From the NCBI GenBank assembly GCA_030649895.1, contig JAUSEX010000056.1, forward strand, positions 1 through 46,416: a DNA stretch of 46,416 bases. Direction: 5' to 3'. Shown in pieces: positions 18,521 to 26,410 of the stretch. The notes beneath the pieces were generated by a model that ran no database searches, was not told the origin of the DNA, and worked only from the letters and a program-made list of their open reading frames with translations. Position 1 is the stretch's first letter, and each line of letters opens with the position of its first letter. A program made the position numbers and the translations under genes. This DNA comes from Candidatus Omnitrophota bacterium (lineage in GTDB: Bacteria > Omnitrophota > Gorgyraeia > Gorgyraeales > Gorgyraeaceae).

Positions 18521-20233
18521 ATGAGATGGAGTAAGTATTTTATACCAACGCTAAAAGAAGTTCCGAGCGAGGCTGAGGCAGCGAGCCATCGGCTTATGAT
18601 ACGAGCGGGGCTTATCAGGAAACTTGCTTCAGGATCGTATACCTATCTGCCTTTGGGCCTAAGGGTTTTACAGAAAGTCCAGAATATTATCCGCGAAGAA
18701 ATGAATAAGGCTGGTGGCATAGAACTTTTTATGCCTTCCATGCAGCCGGTTGAGCTGTGGCATGAGTCAGGCAGGTTTAAAGATCTTGGAGAAGACCTGA
18801 TTACCTATAAAGACAGGCATGGCAGGGTTATAGTATTCGGGCCTACTCATGAAGAAGTAATAACGGACCTTGTCAGAAATCATGTGAATTCATATAAACA
18901 GATGCCTATTACGTTTTATCAGATACAGACTAAATTCAGGGATGAGGTAAGGCCTAGGTTCGGCGTAATACGCAGCCGCGAATTTATTATGAAAGACGCT
19001 TATAGCTTTGACAGGGATTGGGAAGGCCTTGATAAAAGCTATCAAAGGATGTACGAGGCGTATGAGAATATTTTTAAAAAATCAGGATTAAAGGCTGTTC
19101 CTGTGGAGGCTGATTCAGGAGTTATGGGCGGGGATGTTTCGCATGAATTTATGGTGGTTAGCGAGAGCGGAGAGGATCTGCTGGCGCATTGCTCATATTG
19201 CGGGTATGCGGCGAGTTTGGCAGTGGCAGAGATAAAAGAGGTTCAAGGTTCAAGGCTGAAGGCTGAAGGGAAAGAAAAACCCATGGAAGAGGTGAGTACG
19301 CCTGGAGTAACTACCATAGAAAAAGTTGGGCATTTGTTGAAGGTTAAGCCTGAAAACATGATAAAGACGCTTATTTATACAGCAGATGAAAAACCAGTGG
19401 CGGTTTTAATAAGAGGAGACTGTGACGCGAATGAGGCAAAGATAAAAAAATTCTTAAAATGCCAGAAACTTGAAATGGCCAATGAAGAAGTTATCAAGAA
19501 AATAACCGGAGGCCCGACGGGATTTTCAGGGCCTGTTGGATTAAAGGAAACCAGGACGATAGCTGATAATTCTATCAAAGGCATGGTTAATTTTGTCACA
19601 GGGGCAAATAAAAAAGATAAACATTATATAAATACAAACTTAGATAGGGACTTTAAAGTCAATGAATGGGCTGATTTAAGAATAATTACCGATAAAGACT
19701 GTTGCCCTAAGTGCAATAAAAGCATAAAGATAGAACACGCTATAGAAATGGGCCACGTGTTTAAATTAGGCCTTAAGTATTCAAAAGCAATGAAGGCCGA
19801 ATTCGTAGACGAAGACGGGAAGATGAAGCCTGTGGTAATGGGCTGTTATGGGATAGGCGTGAATAGGATTATAGCTACAGCTATAGAGACTCATAACGAT
19901 AATAAAGGCATAATCTGGCCTCTGGCTATAGCGCCTTTTCAAGTTTTGCTTATACCGATTAATTACAAGGAAGAAAACGTCAAGAAAGCCACGGACGCTA
20001 TCTATGAAGAATTAGATAAAGCTGGCGTAGATGTATTACTGGATGACAGAGATGAAAGCGCGGGCATTAAATTTAACGACGCTGAGTTAATAGGTATACC
20101 TTTTTCAATAGTGATAGGAGACAGGGGTCTTAAGAAAGGCAAACTTGAGATCAAAACAAGGGCTACGGGCGAGATTCTGGAAGCAAGTAAAGAAGAACTA
20201 AGAGGCAAAATCCTGTCATTGCTAACCAAGTAG
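18521..20233 (+). CDS. proS: Prolyl-tRNA synthetase (bacterial type)
   Basis: KEVPSEAEAASHRLMIRAGLIRKLASGSYTYLPLG, FGPTHEE, FRDEVRPRFGVIRSREFIMKDAYSF; ORF call begins at 18509, at the edge of the palindrome. Confidence 0.96.
   Translation: MRWSKYFIPTLKEVPSEAEAASHRLMIRAGLIRKLASGSYTYLPLGLRVLQKVQNIIREEMNKAGGIELFMPSMQPVELWHESGRFKDLGEDLITYKDRHGRVIVFGPTHEEVITDLVRNHVNSYKQMPITFYQIQTKFRDEVRPRFGVIRSREFIMKDAYSFDRDWEGLDKSYQRMYEAYENIFKKSGLKAVPVEADSGVMGGDVSHEFMVVSESGEDLLAHCSYCGYAASLAVAEIKEVQGSRLKAEGKEKPMEEVSTPGVTTIEKVGHLLKVKPENMIKTLIYTADEKPVAVLIRGDCDANEAKIKKFLKCQKLEMANEEVIKKITGGPTGFSGPVGLKETRTIADNSIKGMVNFVTGANKKDKHYINTNLDRDFKVNEWADLRIITDKDCCPKCNKSIKIEHAIEMGHVFKLGLKYSKAMKAEFVDEDGKMKPVVMGCYGIGVNRIIATAIETHNDNKGIIWPLAIAPFQVLLIPINYKEENVKKATDAIYEELDKAGVDVLLDDRDESAGIKFNDAELIGIPFSIVIGDRGLKKGKLEIKTRATGEILEASKEELRGKILSLLTK
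19241..19268 (+). repeat. Heptanucleotide tandem repeat inside proS
   Basis: GTTCAAG GTTCAAG GCTGAAG GCTGAAG, translated VQGSRLKAEG. Confidence 0.88.
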
Positions 20234-20260
20234 TAACCAATAAAATATCAAAAATGTTGT

Positions 20261-20289
20261 TTGACAAGGAAACGTTTACATGCTATACT
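20261..20289 (+). promoter_or_regulatory. Strong sigma70-type promoter (extended -10) for the giant gene
   Basis: TTGACA-17 nt-TATACT with upstream TGC (extended -10); Shine-Dalgarno AAGGAG before ATG 20344. Confidence 0.8.
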
Positions 20290-20343
20290 TTTATAGGTAT
20301 ATTTTAAAAGTATTTTAAATATACGTAACTATAAGGAGAAATC

Positions 20344-23300
20344 ATGCATTTCAAATCATTCAAGAAAATAGCCTCAATTATTATCCTGACTGTATTTATA
20401 GCTAATAATAGCATATATGCTGCGCCTGATTCTAAATCCATATTCAAGAATAAAAAAGTCAACTACCAGAAAATCAGCGATAAAAACGAAGGGGTGGTGG
20501 AGCAGAAAAAAACCGTGCTTGCCGGACAAGACGTCAAAGAGTCTGAATCCAGAAAAAAGGAAGCCCGAAAGATGCTTTCAGCGCATCTTTCCGACATATC
20601 TCTTATTCATATACCCCAAGAGCTAGGGAAAGTCGTAGAGGTGTACCAGAACCCGGGCCGGGATAATTCCAGGCTTATAGTCAATATCCAGGACCTTCAT
20701 ACAAACCCCGAGGCAACTATTAATTTAGCTGGCATATTGGAAATCCTGATTAAAGATTATAATCTAGGCCTGGTCTGCTCGGAAGGGGCAGAAGGGGCAG
20801 TGGACACATCCAGCGTTTCAAGTTTTCCGGATCCTGAAGTCAGGAAAAAAGTGGCAAAGCTATTCGTTGATTCAGGGGAGCTTACAGGCGAGGAATACCT
20901 GTCTATTACTAAATATCCGAATCTCGCGATATGGGGGATTGAAGATAAAGATATATATTTTAAAAATATCGAGGAATTTAACAGCATAATGAAATTTAAC
21001 CCGGATTCCAGGACTTTTATATCCCAGGCTAAGAAAGCCCTGGAAGGATTAAAGCCCAGGATATACTCAAAAGAACTTCTCGAAATTGACCGGAAAGAAT
21101 CCGATTATGAGAGCCAGGCAGTAGAAACAGCCGACTATTTGAAATACCTGTCAAGTTACGGCCAGAAATTAAATATCCCAACGATTAGCTATAAAAATAT
21201 CAGCCTTCTTGATGAAACCATGGATAAGGAATCGAAGATTGACCAGCAAAAGATTACGCAGGAATCTCAAAACCTGTTATTAAGTTTACAATCAGCTATT
21301 GCCGCAAAATCCAACCGCAGCGATATGGATACATTAATGGCTAAGGCAAGCCTTTTTAAAGACCAGAAGATTTCGCCTTTTTCATTCTACAGTTACCTGA
21401 AAGACCTTGCCGATAAATATCTGAAAGACCAGATATCAAAGTATCCGAATCTGATGGATTTTATAGATTATCTTACCAAGGTAAACTCTCTGGATTCCAT
21501 CAAGCTTTTTGTTGAAATTGAAGACCTGTCTTATGAAATAAAACAAAAACTCGCAAGGAACGAAGAAGAAAAAACGCTCACGCAGGCCCTGCGTAATATA
21601 AAATTCTTAGAAGGATTTTTTAACCTTAAGATTTCAAACGAAGAGCTTGATTACTATCTGCAGAATAAAGATTCCTGTAAAGTAGCTTTCTTTGAGGCTT
21701 TCCTGAAGCCTGCAATTAAAAAATATAATCTTTCTGATTTTGTGGATTTTAATCCTGGCTTGATAGATCCTCACCTTCAGGAAATAGAAGATTTTTATAA
21801 AACAGTAAAGGCGCGCGACCTGGCCATGTTTATTAACACTGTTTCTGAAGTAGAGAAGCGCAATATAAAGGTAGCTACCCTTATTACAGGCGGTTTCCAT
21901 ACGCAGGGCGTAACCAAGCTCCTGAAAGAAAAGGGCTATTCCTATATAGTTATTTCTCCATATTCTAAGACAGACATAGATGAAGAAAATTACCATTTCC
22001 TCTTATCAGGCAAAAGAAAACCTATCGAAGATTTAATAAAGCAGCTTGATCAGCCTGAGGCGATAAATAAAGTTTCTGCAAATACGAATTTAAGGGTTCC
22101 CATGACCTTTGACAGAGGTTCTTCAGTCGAGAGGGTTGAGAAAACGCTAGAAAGAGCAGCTGCGTCAGGAAATGGCCTTGTTCGTAATGAAACATTTGAG
22201 ACGGCTATTTCTGAATCGTTTGATCAATATGCCGCTATCCATGGGGCAGACAAGAGGAATCATGGATTAGACTTAAGCATGGAACGCCTGGGTATTGATA
22301 ACATAAGGATACTTCTTGATGATAGCGTATTATCTGAAAAACAAAAAAGCTTGGTAAGAAAGCTATTAGCGTTTGGCAAAGGTAGCGTGTTTTCGTTCTG
22401 GGGAGAATTGGATGTAGCGCAAAAGAAAAATTTATTAAATCAATTAGCCATGGTAGATCTGGAAGGCATAGAGAGTCTTTACAAGGCGTTTATTATGGAT
22501 AAAAAAGAGGGGATAGATATTGAGGTAACGGAAAACAATGTTACAATGCCAAAAGTCGTAGATATAACAGATACGAACGGACCAGGTTATGCAAAGGCGG
22601 AGAAGGCCGGAGAAGGCGCGTTCAAAAACGGAGAAGTCTGCTATCTGGAACTCGCAGGCGGAAGCGGTTCGCGTCTTGGGTATGAACATGCAAAAATAAT
22701 ATTCAAGGCATCTCAAGTCATGAACATGTCCCTTGCCAGGATGAGGGCGAAAAAAATCAGGGCGCTTGCAGAAGAATACGGTAAGCCTGTTCCATGGCTT
22801 ATTATGACAAGTGACGTTACGGATAGAGAAGTGAGAGAATTTTTTAAAAATCATATCGTAAATAATAAATATTTTGGAGAGGTGCCAGTGCAATGGGTTG
22901 GATTCGTAAGGCAAAGAGTTATGCCTCAGATTACTGACACAGGGGAATTTATATTAAACCAGGCGAAAGATAGTGTTATTGTGGGAGGATTTGGCCATGG
23001 AGACGCAAGAGATTATGTGCTAAAAGATCAGGGCGTTTTGAACTGGCTTACTAAAAATTTTAGAGTAAAGTATATTGTGATGTTAAACGTAGATAATGCT
23101 TATGTGCCAGGAGCTCCTTCCGTGGGATACCATATTATTGCTACAGAAAATCTGGCACCAGGTACTGAAAAAATGAGCGCGCACTCTGTAGAGAAAACAG
23201 GGCCAGGAGAAAGAGTCGGGATGAATGTTTTATTTAACGGGAGAAGCGCGGTTATAGAGTATAATCAAGTTCCCGATAAACTTTTGTATATGACGTATAT

Positions 23301-26300
23301 ACATGTTCTTGATAATGATAAAATAGTTTTTCTTAAAGAGCGCGGAAAGTACAGGATATTAAAGGTTAGTCAATTAAAAGACAACTATAGAGATGTTTTT
23401 CAGGATCCGGGATGGGTAAGAAGCAATCTTGTTACTGTTAATGATCTTCCTGAAGACGTAAGTATAGATTATCTTGGAAGGCAGTATATTAAAGATATGC
23501 TAGTAAGGGCAAAGCTGTGGCTTTTACTAGGAAATACAAATGGCCTTATATGGAGCATGGATTCTTTTACTGACCAAAGATATCCATTGCCAGAATTGCC
23601 GGTAGTTGTAGCCAAAAATAAGGCAGTTGACGGCTATCATCCTGAAACAGGGGAGTTTTTTACAAAAGGTGACGGAACGCTTAAGGCAAGTAAGTTTGAG
23701 TGCATGGCGTTTCAAGGATTTTATCATAATCCTGTTATGGGCGCTTTTATTCTTGTGCCTAGGCCGGGATATTTTGCCCCAATAAAAGAGGCGAGAGGAC
23801 AGGATACCCCGGAAAGGGCAAGACAAATCTTTGCGGAATACGACGCCTCTTTGCTTAATAATGTTAATTGGATGGTTGCTACAGATGCGACAGTTGAGTT
23901 AACCCCTGCATTTGCTTTTTTAGACGGGAGATATTTGACGCATAAGATGGGCCAAGGTGGGGTTATTGGAAGGGGTTCCAAATTGCATTTAAGCGGCAGT
24001 AATGTTCATATAGGCGATATGTTTAATATGGGCGAAGGCAAGACTTTTATTCTAAGATTTAACGATGAGCATAATAAAGCGGCAGGCGCGCAAATTGGCA
24101 ATAACATAGAAGTTCAAGGAGATATTTCAATAACAATTAGTGGTTCCGGTAACTTGATCATAGATGACGACGTAAGAATTACTGGATTTCAAGAATATAC
24201 TATAAATAGTAATGAAACTTTGCGTATAACTAAAAATGGGCCTGTGTGGAAAACTAAGAAAGCAGATCAAGTTTTGGCATCGAATGAGGGAATGGATAGA
24301 TTTGCTCAATGGGATAAGTGGATTAGCATGAGCGTTTCAATAGGTGATTTAAATGATGATATGTTCAGAGATTATGATTATAGGTCTATCGGTAAAACTC
24401 TGGCACCAGAAATGGTATTTCGTTTTGGTTTAGTGTGGGCGAATATGGCTTTAGAAAAGGCAAAAGCTAATGGTTTTACTAATCGCAAAGTTTTGATCGC
24501 AAGAGATGCTAGAAAAATAGAGCCGGAATTAGTAGAAGCTTTAGTAGCTGCTTTAAGATTTGCAGGACTCGATGTTATTTATGTTGCAGCTGATGGGCCA
24601 AACGCAGTTACATCTTATTCGTGGGCGGCGCAGGAGCATAAGCCATTGATGAGTATTTTCTTAACAGCAAGTCATGTATCTCGGCCTAAGGAGATAATTG
24701 TAAGAGGTTTTAAGGTAGCTATTATGGATGAAAGCGGTACTTTGCAAAGCTTAACTACCAAAGAAATAATGCAGACATCAAAAGCAGCTGTGAAAGACCT
24801 TATAGTAAATCCAGCGAAGATTAATACGATTAAGAGTATGCGACAAGGTGAATTCATGCCAAGTAATGTTGACGCTAATTGCGTTAAGATGTGCGTTCTT
24901 GTAGGCAAGACTGTTGCTTCAGGCAACTCTATCTATAATTTAGCGAGAGAACTAGGGGCATCTGAATCCCCTGTAACTGTTTTGGATGATTGGGATCGGA
25001 GAATTGGGCATTTAGAGCCTTTAAAAGGCATGAAGATGATAGTAGAGGGAGCTCATACGCCAAGCGGTAAATTAGCAGCCGATACTTTTATAGGATTAGG
25101 CGCAGAAGTAATTTTAATAAATGGCGATATTCAGGAGATAGAAGGCGAACATGAAGCTGATCCGTCTATTCCTAAGAATTTAACTGGATTAGAACGCGCA
25201 ATAGCTGCGCATAATGCTGATTTTGGCATAGCATTCGATTTGGATGGAGATAGGGGGGCTATAGTTGTTCCCGAGAGATGGAAGGCTACAGTGGGAACAA
25301 AATTTCACTTGCTGGCTCCAGATAATTTAATAGTTTCCATGCTTACGTATATGATCAGAAGAGGTGGATATGACCAGGCAGTTATCGGTAGAGAAGTGGG
25401 GGTAATACGAGATGTGCTTGGAACATTTGCCGTAAATGACATGGCTTCGAGATTGGGTATTAAGGCATTCCAAACAGATGCAGGCTATGTATTTTTAAAG
25501 GCATTGAGAAGACAGTTGTTGCCCAGGGGATATATTGTTCCGGTTTATGGCGAACGTTCAGGGCATTGCTGGCTGGATGTTACAGGAGAATTCGAAAATC
25601 CTATAGCTGTTGCAGTATTATTTGCTACAATGGTAAAAGAAAGTAAATATAAAGATAATGCAACTCAATCAAAAAATCCTTTTTTAGAAGCGTATGAAGA
25701 AAATATCATACCATATCTGCAGTCAACAAGATTCCAGCCGTTATTTCATCCAAAATTTTTATCAGAACTTTCTTCGGATTTGAGGAATAATACGGGATGG
25801 ACTTATAATGCTGAAAGGCCTACAAATCCTCCTCAGGCAATAATAGCGCTGGGAAAAGATTTAGGTATTCAAAAATTACAACAGGAATTTAAGGTAGGCA
25901 ATTTGTATCTTACGCCCGCTGGTAATCTAAGGATAAAAGAGTTTAATACATATCAAGATGTTCCCGATGAAGGAGGATTATATAGATTTGCTGATATTGT
26001 ATTTGAGCAAGATGGGAAATTTGCAGGGAGATTTGTGTTTAGGGCTTCGTCAAATGATCCTACGTTTGTATGTTCGTTTGAAACGCCTCTGATGGATGGC
26101 GAAACTTATATTTCAGCTTCTTTGGATAATAGATATCTATCTATAGGAGGAGTGGTTCTTGATTGGCTAGAAAGTAACGGGATTGCAGGAGTTACAGGCG
26201 ATATTAAGTATCCAAATAAAGATGCCACAGAACTGGTGGTAACGAAATATCGGGCTAAATTAGCTTCTGCAAGAGGCGATGCAGGCAGGGGTTCTGTATT

Positions 26301-26352
26301 CGGGCTTTTGAATACAATGGCAAGGCGGCTAACGCGGCAGGGAAATATTTGA
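20344..26352 (+). CDS. Giant multidomain protein: signal peptide, TIKI/ChaN-like domain, UDPGP-family UDP-sugar pyrophosphorylase, alpha-D-phosphohexomutase
   Basis: Signal MHFKSFKKIASIIILTVFIANNSIYA-AP; IVNIQDLHTNP...SEGAEGA...GGFHTQGVTKLLKEKGYSYIVISPY; LELAGGSGSRLGYEHAK, MTSDVTDREV, GGFGHGDARDYVL, MLNVDNAYV; TASHVSRP, FDLDGDRGA, YGERSGHCWLDV. Confidence 0.85.
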   Translation: MHFKSFKKIASIIILTVFIANNSIYAAPDSKSIFKNKKVNYQKISDKNEGVVEQKKTVLAGQDVKESESRKKEARKMLSAHLSDISLIHIPQELGKVVEVYQNPGRDNSRLIVNIQDLHTNPEATINLAGILEILIKDYNLGLVCSEGAEGAVDTSSVSSFPDPEVRKKVAKLFVDSGELTGEEYLSITKYPNLAIWGIEDKDIYFKNIEEFNSIMKFNPDSRTFISQAKKALEGLKPRIYSKELLEIDRKESDYESQAVETADYLKYLSSYGQKLNIPTISYKNISLLDETMDKESKIDQQKITQESQNLLLSLQSAIAAKSNRSDMDTLMAKASLFKDQKISPFSFYSYLKDLADKYLKDQISKYPNLMDFIDYLTKVNSLDSIKLFVEIEDLSYEIKQKLARNEEEKTLTQALRNIKFLEGFFNLKISNEELDYYLQNKDSCKVAFFEAFLKPAIKKYNLSDFVDFNPGLIDPHLQEIEDFYKTVKARDLAMFINTVSEVEKRNIKVATLITGGFHTQGVTKLLKEKGYSYIVISPYSKTDIDEENYHFLLSGKRKPIEDLIKQLDQPEAINKVSANTNLRVPMTFDRGSSVERVEKTLERAAASGNGLVRNETFETAISESFDQYAAIHGADKRNHGLDLSMERLGIDNIRILLDDSVLSEKQKSLVRKLLAFGKGSVFSFWGELDVAQKKNLLNQLAMVDLEGIESLYKAFIMDKKEGIDIEVTENNVTMPKVVDITDTNGPGYAKAEKAGEGAFKNGEVCYLELAGGSGSRLGYEHAKIIFKASQVMNMSLARMRAKKIRALAEEYGKPVPWLIMTSDVTDREVREFFKNHIVNNKYFGEVPVQWVGFVRQRVMPQITDTGEFILNQAKDSVIVGGFGHGDARDYVLKDQGVLNWLTKNFRVKYIVMLNVDNAYVPGAPSVGYHIIATENLAPGTEKMSAHSVEKTGPGERVGMNVLFNGRSAVIEYNQVPDKLLYMTYIHVLDNDKIVFLKERGKYRILKVSQLKDNYRDVFQDPGWVRSNLVTVNDLPEDVSIDYLGRQYIKDMLVRAKLWLLLGNTNGLIWSMDSFTDQRYPLPELPVVVAKNKAVDGYHPETGEFFTKGDGTLKASKFECMAFQGFYHNPVMGAFILVPRPGYFAPIKEARGQDTPERARQIFAEYDASLLNNVNWMVATDATVELTPAFAFLDGRYLTHKMGQGGVIGRGSKLHLSGSNVHIGDMFNMGEGKTFILRFNDEHNKAAGAQIGNNIEVQGDISITISGSGNLIIDDDVRITGFQEYTINSNETLRITKNGPVWKTKKADQVLASNEGMDRFAQWDKWISMSVSIGDLNDDMFRDYDYRSIGKTLAPEMVFRFGLVWANMALEKAKANGFTNRKVLIARDARKIEPELVEALVAALRFAGLDVIYVAADGPNAVTSYSWAAQEHKPLMSIFLTASHVSRPKEIIVRGFKVAIMDESGTLQSLTTKEIMQTSKAAVKDLIVNPAKINTIKSMRQGEFMPSNVDANCVKMCVLVGKTVASGNSIYNLARELGASESPVTVLDDWDRRIGHLEPLKGMKMIVEGAHTPSGKLAADTFIGLGAEVILINGDIQEIEGEHEADPSIPKNLTGLERAIAAHNADFGIAFDLDGDRGAIVVPERWKATVGTKFHLLAPDNLIVSMLTYMIRRGGYDQAVIGREVGVIRDVLGTFAVNDMASRLGIKAFQTDAGYVFLKALRRQLLPRGYIVPVYGERSGHCWLDVTGEFENPIAVAVLFATMVKESKYKDNATQSKNPFLEAYEENIIPYLQSTRFQPLFHPKFLSELSSDLRNNTGWTYNAERPTNPPQAIIALGKDLGIQKLQQEFKVGNLYLTPAGNLRIKEFNTYQDVPDEGGLYRFADIVFEQDGKFAGRFVFRASSNDPTFVCSFETPLMDGETYISASLDNRYLSIGGVVLDWLESNGIAGVTGDIKYPNKDATELVVTKYRAKLASARGDAGRGSVFGLLNTMARRLTRQGNI

Positions 26353-26410
26353 GGTCCTAGCGAGTTTTACTAGCGATCAATTAGAGGCGTTACCTGCTAA
26401 TGTAAAGACA

